Shown here: positions 44,378-53,072 of the stretch, in pieces
How positions within the stretch are numbered: the stretch's first letter is position 1
How the letters are laid out: every line of letters starts with the position of its first letter
From: JAEVLT01 sp044598425
GTDB taxonomy: Bacteria; Bacillota; Bacilli; Bacillales; Cytobacillaceae
NCBI GenBank assembly: GCA_044598425.1
Contig: CP172536.1
Location: 2,604,001-2,668,000 of the forward strand
DNA length: 64,000 nt
Direction of reading: 5' to 3'
Position numbers and translations under genes: made by a program
The notes under the pieces: generated by a model
The model's database searches: none
Told to the model about the DNA's origin: nothing
The model's input: the letters and a program-made list of their open reading frames with translations, nothing else

Positions 44378-46087
44378 TTAAGCCTGCTTTTCAGAATCCT
44401 CCTCACTGTTTTTCTTTAATTCTTCCTCGACAAGTGCCCTTCTTAAAATTTTCCCAACAGCCGTCTTCGGCAATTCTTTTCGAAACTCATAAATCCTTGG
44501 GACTTTATAGGCAGCTAAGTGTTTTCTTGCATACTGATTCAATTCTTCTTCTGTAACTTGTGCTCCATCTTTTATGACAATGTACGCTTTTACTGTTTCA
44601 CCGCGGTATGGGTCGGGGATACCCGCTGCCACGACCTCCTGGATATCAGGATGTTCATATAGCACCTCTTCAATTTCACGGGGATAAATATTGTAGCCGC
44701 CCGCAATGATCATATCCTTTTTGCGGTCGACAACATAAAAATACCCTTGTGCGTCCATATAACCAAGATCTCCTGTCAAAAGCCAGCCGTTTCTTAGTGT
44801 TTGTGCAGTCTCTTCGGGCCGGTTCCAGTACCCTTTCATCACTTGCGGGCCCTTTACAGCGATTTCACCAATTTCATTAGCCGGCAGCCGCTCGCCAGTT
44901 TCCAAAGACAAAATTGCCGCATCTGTGTCAGGCCAAGGTACTCCAATACTCCCCTTTATCCGAGGGCGATCCCATAGGAAATTAGCATGTGTGACAGGCG
45001 AGGATTCGGTTAATCCATATCCTTCAACGAGCTTTCCGCCTGTTACTTCTTCAAATTTTTGCTGAACCTCAACCGGAAGTGATGCGGATCCGCTGATACA
45101 TGAATCAATGGATGAAAGATCGTATTTATTTAAATCTGGATGGTTTAATATGCCAATATAAATTGTTGGCGCCCCAGGAAATAACGTTGGCCGCTGCTTT
45201 TGAATGGTTTTTAAAGTTGTTTCCACATCAAACTTGGGCAATAACACCATTTTTTGTGCCTGCATGACCGAAAGAATCATCACGGTTGTCATACCATACA
45301 CATGAAAGAAAGGCAAAATACCAAGAACCGTTTCCTTCCCGGGTTTGCACTTGTAAAGCCAGGCATTGCACATGGAGGCATTTGAAACGAGGTTTTTGTG
45401 CGTCAACATCACGCCTTTAGGGAAACCAGTTGTTCCTCCTGTGTATTGGAGCAGGGCAAGATCTTCTTCAAAGTCAAAAGTATGAACGTATAATCTTCCT
45501 TTCGGCTTTTTCAAAATTTCCTTGAGCAAATGAGTATTACCTTCATGCGTAATATTAACAACAAGGCCGTATTGTTTTTTCTGGATAAATGGGTAAAGTA
45601 AATTTTTAGGAAACGGCAAATATTCTTTGATAGCGGTTACAATAATGTGCTGTAAATCGGTTTGCGGCATAATTTTTAAAACACGGGGATACAAAATGTC
45701 CAGCGTCACAATTGCTTTTGCACCGGAATCTTTCATTTGATAAGCCAATTCCCGTTCCATGTACAACGGATTTGTTTGCACTACAACTCCGCCAGCCAGT
45801 AAGGCGCCAAAATAGCTGATAACGGATTGCGGCGTGTTGGGAAGCATGATGGCAACTCGGTCTCCTTTTGAAATGCCAAGCTCTTGAAGATAGCTGGCGA
45901 AAATCAATGCTTTCTCATAAACCTTCTTATAGCTCAGTTCTTTTCCCATAAATTGAATCGCAATTTTGTCCGGAAAGTTTTCAGCTGCATCCACTAAGTA
46001 TTGCTGAACAGGTGCCGAGGTGTATTGAAGTGTCGCCGGGATCTCTTCTGGATAAAGGTCGAGCCACGGTTTTAATTCAGACATCAT
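44378..46087 (-). CDS. lcfA: Long-chain fatty acid-CoA ligase LcfA
   Basis: It activates long-chain fatty acids to acyl-CoA with ATP. The 569-residue ANL-superfamily enzyme has LLQYTGGTTGFPKGVMLTH, YGLTESSPVTH, TGDLGYMDAQGYFYVVDRKKDMII and the C-terminal lysine in KTAVGKILRRAL. ATG 46087 and ATG 46084 both follow GAGGGGG; the second has better spacing. Although next to the fad operon, it has no clear FadR box in its own upstream region that I can see and ends at its own terminator. Confidence 0.93.
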   Translation of the reverse strand: MMSELKPWLDLYPEEIPATLQYTSAPVQQYLVDAAENFPDKIAIQFMGKELSYKKVYEKALIFASYLQELGISKGDRVAIMLPNTPQSVISYFGALLAGGVVVQTNPLYMERELAYQMKDSGAKAIVTLDILYPRVLKIMPQTDLQHIIVTAIKEYLPFPKNLLYPFIQKKQYGLVVNITHEGNTHLLKEILKKPKGRLYVHTFDFEEDLALLQYTGGTTGFPKGVMLTHKNLVSNASMCNAWLYKCKPGKETVLGILPFFHVYGMTTVMILSVMQAQKMVLLPKFDVETTLKTIQKQRPTLFPGAPTIYIGILNHPDLNKYDLSSIDSCISGSASLPVEVQQKFEEVTGGKLVEGYGLTESSPVTHANFLWDRPRIKGSIGVPWPDTDAAILSLETGERLPANEIGEIAVKGPQVMKGYWNRPEETAQTLRNGWLLTGDLGYMDAQGYFYVVDRKKDMIIAGGYNIYPREIEEVLYEHPDIQEVVAAGIPDPYRGETVKAYIVIKDGAQVTEEELNQYARKHLAAYKVPRIYEFRKELPKTAVGKILRRALVEEELKKNSEEDSEKQA

Positions 46088-46207
46088 AATCCCCCTCTTG
46101 TAAGTTATTTAAAAATTCTAACATATTTTAATTATAGTATAGTCATCGATTCTATACAATCGGAATACCCCTATGGGAGAATGCTTACTGGCTAAGAGCA
46201 AAAAGAA

Positions 46208-46250
46208 AAAAAAGCTATCACTGTTTCAACAACAGTGATAGCTTTTTTTA
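46208..46250. terminator. Bidirectional-type terminator after mutS2 region
   Basis: AAAAAAGCTATCACTG and CAGTGATAGCTTTTTT arms lie just past the 27-codon gene, with T-runs on both strands. Confidence 0.9.
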
Positions 46251-46331
46251 GGAAAAAAACATTATATAAGCAATACCTACTAGTAAAAACAAGCCGCACA
46301 AAACGAGCAGCATTTTTGCTAACCTTTCCAC
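46248..46331 (-). CDS. Putative 27-residue single-pass membrane peptide
   Basis: A short frame encodes a peptide starting MERLAKMLLVLCG and ending YIMFFS: a charged head followed by about 18 hydrophobic residues, the layout of a small membrane protein. It starts with GTG, nine bases after AAGGGGAG, and its stop overlaps the terminator hairpin. It lies about 80 bases past mutS2 in the same direction. Good ribosome site, composition and terminator support it; no homology can be tested here. Confidence 0.5.
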   Translation of the reverse strand: MERLAKMLLVLCGLFLLVGIAYIMFFS

Positions 46332-46413
46332 TTTCCATTCTCCCCTTAGATTCCCATACAATTTATATTGGTTCCCCAAAACTGGATCCTATCGGTTCGC
46401 TTCCCCCAAGAAC

Positions 46414-48771
46414 TTATTTAAATTCAACCACTGTTACGCCTGTTCCGCCTTCACTCGCTTCACCAAAACGAATTTTTTTAACGGAGCGGTGGTTTTTCAA
46501 ATACTCTTGAACTCCTTGTCTAAGCGCACCTGTGCCTTTGCCATGAATAATGGTAACGCGCGGATAATTCGCCAGCAGCGCATCATCGATATATTTTTCT
46601 ACCTTCAATAACGCATCTTCATACCGTTCTCCACGCAAATCTAGCTCTAACTTTACCTGGGCATCTCTGCCTCTGACAAGCGCGAGGGGCTTCGTTTCCT
46701 GCTGCTTTGGGCTGCTTACATACTCCATGTCTTTTTCTTTGACCTTCATTTTTAAAATCCCGATCTGCACTTGCCATTCGTCATCGGAAACTTTATCAAC
46801 AAGAATTCCTTTTTGGTCAAAAGTTAACACTTTTACCTCGTCTCCAGGCTTAAACGCATGCTTTTTATCTTTCTTTTTCAGCTGTTTTTGGGATGTTTCG
46901 AGTTTTGGTACCGCTTCTTCAAGACGCTTTCTGGCATCAATCAGCTCGTGCTCTTTCACCTCGGCATGTTTTTCGATACGCATTCTCCGCAATTCGCGAA
47001 TGACTTTTTCTGCTTCATCTTTTGATTGTTCAATGATTTCTTCCGCTTTGCGGGCTGCTTTTTCGTACATCGCGTCTCTTTGTTCATAAAACACAATCAT
47101 TTGCTGCTGGAGATCTTGATGAAGTTTTTCTGCCTGGCGCAAGTAATCGCGGGCTTCTTCCTGCTCTGCTTCAGCAAGCCGTTTGCTTTCTTCAAGCGAT
47201 GCAATCATTTTATCAATTTGATTGGAGTCGGCACTAACATGGGAACGCGCTCGTTGAATAACTTTATCATCAAGTCCGAGCCGCTTTGAAATTTCAAAGG
47301 CATTGCTTCGCCCAGGAACTCCCAAAAGAAGCTTATAAGTTGGACTTAATGTCTCAACATCAAACTCTACGCTCGCATTCATGACACCTTCGCGATTATA
47401 GCCATATGCTTTTAATTCAGGGTAATGCGTAGTGGCAATTACTCTGGCACCGCGTTGATGAACCTCATCCAGGATCGAAATAGCCAGTGCTGCCCCTTCT
47501 TGAGGGTCGGTTCCTGCCCCAAGTTCATCAAACAGCACAAGACTGTTGTCGTCAACTTCCTTTAATAGTTCAACAATATTTACCATATGGGACGAAAACG
47601 TACTTAAGCTCTGTTCAATCGATTGCTCATCGCCAATGTCAGCGTAAACCGCAGTAAACACAGCTAATTCGGAGCCATCAAGCGCAGGGATCTGTAAACC
47701 GGACTGAGCCATCAACGTACATAAACCGACCGTTTTCAACGTAACCGTTTTTCCCCCGGTGTTCGGTCCTGTTATGACAATCGTTGTATAATCTTTGCCA
47801 ATCATTATATCATTGGCGATCACTTCATCCATTGGAATCAGCGGATGACGAGCTTTATACAAGGCAATCCTACCTTCCTGGTTCATGATCGGCATTGACC
47901 CTCTCATCTTTTTCCCATATCTTGCTTTTGCAAAAATAAAGTCTAGATCAGCAAGAATCTCGACAATTACATTCAATTCAGCCTCATGTTCAGCTGTTAC
48001 CCCTGATAATTCCATTAAAATCCGCTCGATCTCCTGCTGCTCTTTTACACGTATATCCTGCAGCTGGTTATTCAATTGGACAATCGCCTGCGGTTCAATA
48101 AATAAAGTCTGCCCGGAAGAACTTTGATCATGAATAATTCCGCCGTAATGGGCGCGGTACTCCTGTTTTACTGGAATAACAAAGCGATCATTCCGAATCG
48201 TAACAATCGCATCCGACAGCATCTTTTGCGCATTGGAAGAGCGGATCATGCTTTCCAATTTTTCACGCACCCGCGCTTCATTGGATCTCAGCTGATGCCG
48301 AAGTGTACGCAATAGATCGCTTGCTCCGTCGAGGACATCGCCGCTATCATCAATTGCATACTTAATAGCCTGCTCCAGATTGGTCAGCGGAACGATTTGC
48401 TCCGTTTTTTCAGACAGGAGGGGGATGTTAACGTTTTGTTCGGCCAATTCTTCAATAAAATGCTTGATCTGCCGGCTTGCATGGATTGTACTTGCAATTT
48501 GAACAAGCTCCTGCGGGCTTAAGATACCGCCGATAACAGAACGCTTAATATGGGCGCGAATATCATGTATACCGGAGAGCGGAACATTCCCCTTTAGTCG
48601 TAAAACGACGGCTGCTTCATCTGTTTCTGATTGCAGTTTTACCACTTCGGCAAAATCCGTGGAAGGCGCTAATCGATTTATTTTTTCTCTTCCCAGTGAA
48701 GACGCTGCATGATCGAGCAGCTGTTCTTTTACTTTATCAAATTCCAACACTCTCAGTGCTTTTTGCTGCAT
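46414..48771 (-). CDS. mutS2: MutS2, ribosome-rescue/recombination ATPase with Smr domain
   Basis: The 785-residue protein has a MutS-type core and clamp, an ABC ATPase with ITGPNTGGKTVTLKTVGL and LFDELGAGTDPQEG, a long charged coiled coil, a KOW-like segment and a C-terminal Smr nuclease domain (LDLRGERYEDAL, IIHGKGTGALRQGV). It lacks the mismatch-recognition domain. In Bacillus MutS2 has been linked to recombination control and to splitting of collided ribosomes. It follows polX by 21 bases in the zapA-cvpA-polX-mutS2 operon. Confidence 0.95.
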   Translation of the reverse strand: MQQKALRVLEFDKVKEQLLDHAASSLGREKINRLAPSTDFAEVVKLQSETDEAAVVLRLKGNVPLSGIHDIRAHIKRSVIGGILSPQELVQIASTIHASRQIKHFIEELAEQNVNIPLLSEKTEQIVPLTNLEQAIKYAIDDSGDVLDGASDLLRTLRHQLRSNEARVREKLESMIRSSNAQKMLSDAIVTIRNDRFVIPVKQEYRAHYGGIIHDQSSSGQTLFIEPQAIVQLNNQLQDIRVKEQQEIERILMELSGVTAEHEAELNVIVEILADLDFIFAKARYGKKMRGSMPIMNQEGRIALYKARHPLIPMDEVIANDIMIGKDYTTIVITGPNTGGKTVTLKTVGLCTLMAQSGLQIPALDGSELAVFTAVYADIGDEQSIEQSLSTFSSHMVNIVELLKEVDDNSLVLFDELGAGTDPQEGAALAISILDEVHQRGARVIATTHYPELKAYGYNREGVMNASVEFDVETLSPTYKLLLGVPGRSNAFEISKRLGLDDKVIQRARSHVSADSNQIDKMIASLEESKRLAEAEQEEARDYLRQAEKLHQDLQQQMIVFYEQRDAMYEKAARKAEEIIEQSKDEAEKVIRELRRMRIEKHAEVKEHELIDARKRLEEAVPKLETSQKQLKKKDKKHAFKPGDEVKVLTFDQKGILVDKVSDDEWQVQIGILKMKVKEKDMEYVSSPKQQETKPLALVRGRDAQVKLELDLRGERYEDALLKVEKYIDDALLANYPRVTIIHGKGTGALRQGVQEYLKNHRSVKKIRFGEASEGGTGVTVVEFK

Positions 48772-48792
48772 TGGAGAAAATCCTCCTTCTGT

Positions 48793-50526
48793 CTATCGCT
48801 TTCGATTATGCAAAAATTCAAGCAGATCCTCTGTATCGAGGGTATTTATAACGCTTGTTTTTTGTACCCAGCCCTTTTTGGCTGTTGAGACCCCTATTTC
48901 CATATGGGCAAGAGTATCAATTTTATGGGCATCGGTATTAATAAAAATTTTCACACCGGCTTCCTGAGCCCTTTTCAAATTTTTAGCGGAAAGGTCAAGC
49001 CGGTTTGGATTAGCATTTAATTCGAGTGCTGTATTTGTCTCTTTAGCCAACTCAATCAATAGATCGATATCAACATCGTAACCATCCCGACGGCCAATAA
49101 GCCTTCCCGTTGGGTGAGCAATCAGGTCGACGTGAACATTTTCCAAAGCTGAGCTCAGCCGCTCCATGATTTTCCCCCGCTGCTGAGAAAAAGCAGAATG
49201 AATCGATGCGATGACAATATCCATTTCTTTTAAGATCGCATCTTCATAATCCAGCGTGCCATCAGGAAGTATGTCCATCTCCACACCTGATAAAATGAGG
49301 ATGTCATCGTATTTGTCATTTAACCGTTTAATTTCTTCCCGCTGCATTAATAACCGCTCCGCCGTTAAGCCGTTAGCCACTTTCAAGTATTGCGAGTGAT
49401 CGGTGATCGCCATATAGCGGTAGCCCCTCGCACGGCACGCCTCTACCATTTCTTCGATTGTATGGGCTCCATCGCTCCAGGTTGTATGCATATGCAAATC
49501 GCCTTTTATATCTTCAAGACGGAGCAGTCCTTTGATTGCTGCTGTTTCTTCTACTTCCCTGCCATCCTCTCTCATTTCCGGAGGAATCGATGGAAGACCA
49601 AAATGCTGATAAAATTTTTCTTCGGTGGAAAAAGTTAAAATTTTACCTGTTTCCGAGTTTTCAACGCCATATTCGCTGATTTTCTCGCCGCGCTCTTTTG
49701 CCAGCTGGCGCATTCTTACGTTGTGCTCCTTCGAACCTGTGAAGTGATGGAGCGTGGTAGCAAACTCAGCTGGTTTCACGAGGCGAAAATCAATGGAAAT
49801 ATCATAATGAAAGTCCAGAATGAGAGAGACCTTTGTATCTCCAGCGCCTGTAATTTCTTTACTATTCGGAAGCTGCAGTAACTGTTCTTTAACGGCAGCA
49901 GGATTGTTCGTCGCAATGATAAAATCAAGATCTTTGACCGTTTCCCGCACGCGCCGCAAGCTCCCTGCACGAGAAAATTTTTCGATTCCAGCCATCATGG
50001 AGAGTTTCTCCTCTATTTGTTCCGCAATTGGGAGCACAAGTGCAAGCGGGAGACGCTCCGGCCTGCTGCCTGCTTTTAAAATCGAGTTTAAAATCTTCTC
50101 CTCCGTTTTTTTGCCAAAACCGGCCAATCCTTGAACTTTGCCTTTTCTGCAGGCATCTTCCAAATCATGTACATCTTCAATCCCTAACTCATGATAAAGC
50201 TTGGCTATTTTTTTACCGCCAAGACCAGGGAGCTGCAATAGCGGAACAAGCCCAGAAGGCACTTGCTCCTTCAGCTCGTTTAAAACCGTTGAGAATCCGG
50301 ATTGTTTAAATTCCTCAATAACGGCTGCTGTTCCTTTGCCAATTCCCGCTATTTTCGTAAAGTCCTCTATTCCTGCTAAACTACGATCGTCCATTTCTAA
50401 AGCATTGGCTGCTTTTCGAAAGGCAGATACTTTAAACGGGTTTTCTCCCTTCAGCTCCAAATAAACGGCAATCGCCTCTAAATGGCGAATCACATCTTTT
50501 TTATTTGCCTCCATTCCAGCCATCAC
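48793..50526 (-). CDS. polX: DNA polymerase X (PolX) with PHP exonuclease domain
   Basis: PolX fills short gaps in base excision repair. The 577-residue protein has an N-terminal HhH 8-kDa-like domain (PFKVSAFRKAANALE), a family X nucleotidyltransferase core (SLRRVRETVKDLDFIIAT) and a C-terminal PHP domain with metal motifs (LHMHTTWSDGAHT, ITDHSQY, IASIHSAF, INTDAHKID). Translation may start at GTG 50526 or at ATG 50514; the latter is well spaced from AAGGGTG. The gene lies between cvpA and mutS2. Confidence 0.95.
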   Translation of the reverse strand: MMAGMEANKKDVIRHLEAIAVYLELKGENPFKVSAFRKAANALEMDDRSLAGIEDFTKIAGIGKGTAAVIEEFKQSGFSTVLNELKEQVPSGLVPLLQLPGLGGKKIAKLYHELGIEDVHDLEDACRKGKVQGLAGFGKKTEEKILNSILKAGSRPERLPLALVLPIAEQIEEKLSMMAGIEKFSRAGSLRRVRETVKDLDFIIATNNPAAVKEQLLQLPNSKEITGAGDTKVSLILDFHYDISIDFRLVKPAEFATTLHHFTGSKEHNVRMRQLAKERGEKISEYGVENSETGKILTFSTEEKFYQHFGLPSIPPEMREDGREVEETAAIKGLLRLEDIKGDLHMHTTWSDGAHTIEEMVEACRARGYRYMAITDHSQYLKVANGLTAERLLMQREEIKRLNDKYDDILILSGVEMDILPDGTLDYEDAILKEMDIVIASIHSAFSQQRGKIMERLSSALENVHVDLIAHPTGRLIGRRDGYDVDIDLLIELAKETNTALELNANPNRLDLSAKNLKRAQEAGVKIFINTDAHKIDTLAHMEIGVSTAKKGWVQKTSVINTLDTEDLLEFLHNRKR

Positions 50527-50578
50527 CCTTTTCCCTTAGCATTTCCTGTAATCAAATTTTAATAGAAAAACTTCCCTC

Positions 50579-51133
50579 TTAAAGAGAAGTTCGTCCAGCG
50601 GAATAATCCATCACCAATTGTTTGATTTGGTCTGAAAGAATCGGTGTGTGATGAACAATTAAATTGGCCAAAGTGGACTGAGCCAATGGCTGCTGGATAA
50701 CTGTCATTGGTACAAGAGCCGCAATAAATAATAAAATAAACACCAGCAAGTATACTTCAAAAAATCCAAGTATTCCTCCTGCCCAAACGTTGAGAAACCT
50801 TAATATTGGCAAATGAGCAATAAAGTCAAGCATCGTGCCGATAATTTGCAGCACAATTCTAACTGCAAAGAAAATAATCACGAAAGCAATCCCACGATAG
50901 AAAGCATCCTCCATCTGAGGGCTGTCTGTAAAAAGCTTTAAAGAAGAGTTATTTCCAAAATTCGGATAAGGGATCCAAAGGATTAGTTTTGGTGCCAGTT
51001 TATCATAGTATATATTTGCCACAATATATGCAATAATAAATCCAGTAAAATGAATGAGCTGAAGAATAAAGCCTCTTTTCAGGCCAACCAAAAAACCCAT
51101 TATAAATAAAAAGATGAGTATAAGGTCTAACAT
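50579..51133 (-). CDS. yshB: CvpA-family membrane protein (YshB)
   Basis: The 184-residue protein has about four to five transmembrane helices and the family start LDLILIFLFIMGFLVGLKRGF. CvpA relatives are linked to colicin V export in E. coli and to envelope functions in general; the role in Bacillus is not known. ATG 51133 is preferred; a TTG at 51145 overlaps the zapA stop. Cotranscribed with zapA, polX and mutS2. Confidence 0.88.
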   Translation of the reverse strand: MLDLILIFLFIMGFLVGLKRGFILQLIHFTGFIIAYIVANIYYDKLAPKLILWIPYPNFGNNSSLKLFTDSPQMEDAFYRGIAFVIIFFAVRIVLQIIGTMLDFIAHLPILRFLNVWAGGILGFFEVYLLVFILLFIAALVPMTVIQQPLAQSTLANLIVHHTPILSDQIKQLVMDYSAGRTSL

Positions 51134-51141
51134 AAGCTGTT

Positions 51142-51402
51142 TCAATCCTTTTCCTTTTTAAGTTCTTTCTGGAGTTGCTCAAGCTGTTCCTTTATTATCA
51201 CATAATCATTGACAGCATTAACGGCTGTTAACACAGCGAGCTTGCTCACATCTAACAATGGATTCTTGGAGCTGATTTCCCGCATTTTCTCGTCAACTAA
51301 CGAGGCAACATACTGAATATGGCTTTGACTTTCCGTACCTAAAATAATATATGACTGTCCGTAGATCTCTACGGTTGTTCTATTTTTTTGTGGGTTTGAC
51401 AA
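51142..51402 (-). CDS. zapA: Cell division protein ZapA
   Basis: ZapA bundles FtsZ protofilaments. The 86-residue protein has the family start TTVEIYGQSYIILG, the conserved HIQYVASLVDEKMRE segment and a C-terminal coiled coil (EQLEQLQKELKKEK). First gene of the zapA-cvpA-polX-mutS2 operon, divergent from rnhC. Confidence 0.93.
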   Translation of the reverse strand: MSNPQKNRTTVEIYGQSYIILGTESQSHIQYVASLVDEKMREISSKNPLLDVSKLAVLTAVNAVNDYVIIKEQLEQLQKELKKEKD

Positions 51403-51525
51403 TGCAAAATGCCTCCAATCAAAGAATCCTAATCTATATCATAACACGAACAATCAAAAGTCGAAAAGTGAAACACCGGAACTGTTATAATAATCATAAA
51501 TCCTTTGGAGGAGTGATACCAAATC

Positions 51526-52470
51526 GTGGCGAATGTTGTCTTAAAAAAAAGCATTAACGAACTGATGAAAATGAAAAAGTATTATCAAGCAGATCTTTTG
51601 GAAAAAAATCCGCCAGGCAGCCTCTTTGCTGCGAAAACAAAAACATGTTCCATTACAGCTTATAAGTCTGGTAAAGTTTTGTTCCAAGGGAATGGCGGTG
51701 AACTTGAGGCCAAAAAATGGGAAGATGCTGTTCCAATAACAAAAGCATCAGCCGCACCTGAAAAAACTGTAGCTGGAAGCTTGCCTGACAACTTTTCCTC
51801 TTTATCGGTGATCGGGTCTGATGAAGTGGGAACAGGAGATTATTTCGGCCCGATTACCGTTGTAGCCGCGTATGTCAAAAAAGAAAATATACCGCTTCTC
51901 AAAGAACTCGGTGTCCGTGATTCGAAAGACTTAAATGATGATAAAATAATTGCAATTGCCAAGCAGATTAAGGACATAGTTCCTTACAGTCTTTTAATTT
52001 TACATAATGAGAAATACAATCAATTGCAACAAGCAGGGATGTCGCAAGGAAAAATGAAGGCCCTTCTGCACAATCAGGCGATTTCCCATGTTTTGCATAA
52101 AATCGCTCCAGTTAAGCCGGAAGCGATTTTGATCGACCAATTTGTGCAGGCCGGCACGTATTTTCAACACATTAGAGGGCAGAAAACGGTCGTAAAGGAT
52201 CATGTCTATTTCAGTACGAAAGCTGAGGGCATTCATGTGGCGGTTGCTGCTGCTTCAATTTTGGCACGCTATGCCTTTGTCCAGCATTTTGATAAGTTAA
52301 GCGAAGCTGCCGGTCTGAAAATTCCAAAGGGAGCGGGTTCCCAGGTAGACGAAGCGGCAGCCCGGCTAATTTTAGCAAAAGGGCAGGATGTTTTGCCAAA
52401 GTTCGTTAAGCTGCATTTTGCCAATACCGAAAAAGCGATGAATTTGGTACGGAAAAAACGAGGCTATTAA
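51526..52470 (+). CDS. rnhC: Ribonuclease HIII
   Basis: RnhC removes RNA from RNA-DNA hybrids. The 314-residue protein has an N-terminal TBP-like substrate domain (TKTCSITAYKSGKVLFQG) and a type 2 RNase H core with the HIII catalytic start IGSDEVGTGDYFGPI, the aspartate in VRDSKDLNDD and ILIDQFV. It begins with GTG downstream of GGAGGAG at a slightly long spacing (12). It is the only long plus-strand gene in this part and is divergent from zapA. Confidence 0.95.
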   Translation: MANVVLKKSINELMKMKKYYQADLLEKNPPGSLFAAKTKTCSITAYKSGKVLFQGNGGELEAKKWEDAVPITKASAAPEKTVAGSLPDNFSSLSVIGSDEVGTGDYFGPITVVAAYVKKENIPLLKELGVRDSKDLNDDKIIAIAKQIKDIVPYSLLILHNEKYNQLQQAGMSQGKMKALLHNQAISHVLHKIAPVKPEAILIDQFVQAGTYFQHIRGQKTVVKDHVYFSTKAEGIHVAVAAASILARYAFVQHFDKLSEAAGLKIPKGAGSQVDEAAARLILAKGQDVLPKFVKLHFANTEKAMNLVRKKRGY

Positions 52471-52601
52471 ATGGTAACAGGTTCCGTTTCCTATCGCAAA
52501 ATCTGAAAATGCACGCGACAATGTAACAAAATTTGTACTACGTTTTGCATCTTTTTTTGTTATTTTTTTCTTTTAAAATAAGAGATAAAAGAATAGTATG
52601 G

Positions 52602-52731
52602 TTAGATTTCCGCTGCGGGTGGACGCTTTCCGCGGGCGGGGCCAAGCCGCTTCCCTCGCTTCGCTCAGTCCAGGGTCTCGGCTGTCCCGCTTTTCCCGCA
52701 GGAGTCGCCACCCTCCGCTCCAATCAACTAA
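52602..52731. repeat. GC-rich extragenic repeat element of Bacillaceae type
   Basis: About 130 bp of GC-rich sequence in an AT-rich gap, with imperfect inverted ends (ATTTCCGCTGCGGGTGG on the left; CCACCCTCCGCTCCAATC on the right) and internal arms able to form a long hairpin. Elements of this look, with CGCCCGCGGAAAGCG cores, are common between genes in Bacillaceae. It contains no gene; a partial relative is at 58055-58112. Confidence 0.75.
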
Positions 52732-52774
52732 AGTCCACTTATTTTAGAATTAATACTCTTTGAGGTGACATACC

Positions 52775-52879
52775 ATGATGACGAAAAATCAATTTAATGA
52801 ACGTGAACAATACCATCAAAAGCCTATACAAATTCCGGTTAATATTACTAATAAATCGCTATATATCAATAATAAATGA
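52775..52879 (+). CDS. Putative 34-residue protein
   Basis: A short frame encodes a hydrophilic peptide beginning MMTKNQFNEREQYHQ and ending KSLYINNK. GAGGTG lies seven to ten bases upstream and a strong terminator begins at the stop codon, so the unit looks like a real small gene. It is rich in N, Q, I and K with no membrane segment. I do not recognise it. It sits just downstream of the extragenic repeat. Confidence 0.55.
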   Translation: MMTKNQFNEREQYHQKPIQIPVNITNKSLYINNK

Positions 52880-52918
52880 CTATCAAATTAACATACATTT
52901 TGATAGTCATTTTCCTTT
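52874..52918 (+). terminator. Terminator of the 34-codon gene
   Basis: AATGACTATCAAA and TTTGATAGTCATT arms followed by a T-rich tail on the plus strand; the left arm overlaps the stop codon. Confidence 0.85.
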
Positions 52919-53015
52919 ACATTTTTAATGTTTGTGATAGATAACGGAACCCGTTGATTAAATGATTCCTCTTCTTTTTTGTGAATTTTCCTAATCTCCA
53001 CTCCATTTAAAATAA

Positions 53016-53060
53016 AAAGCAGCGTTCTTCTCATTTTCAGAAAAACAACTGCTTTTTATA
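53016..53060 (-). terminator. Terminator of pheST
   Basis: AAAAGCAG and CTGCTTTT outer arms, with an additional inner pairing, and a T-rich tail on the minus strand just past pheT. Confidence 0.7.
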
Positions 53061-53072
53061 CATCTTAAAATC

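Noticed and set aside
46235..46510. Plus-strand frame of 91 codons overlapping the end of mutS2
   Set aside because: It starts inside a terminator hairpin, has no ribosome site and runs antisense to the mutS2 end and the small membrane peptide.
52533..52763. Open frames across the GC-rich repeat on both strands
   Set aside because: Their length comes from the low stop frequency of the GC-rich palindrome; composition and lack of ribosome sites argue against genes.
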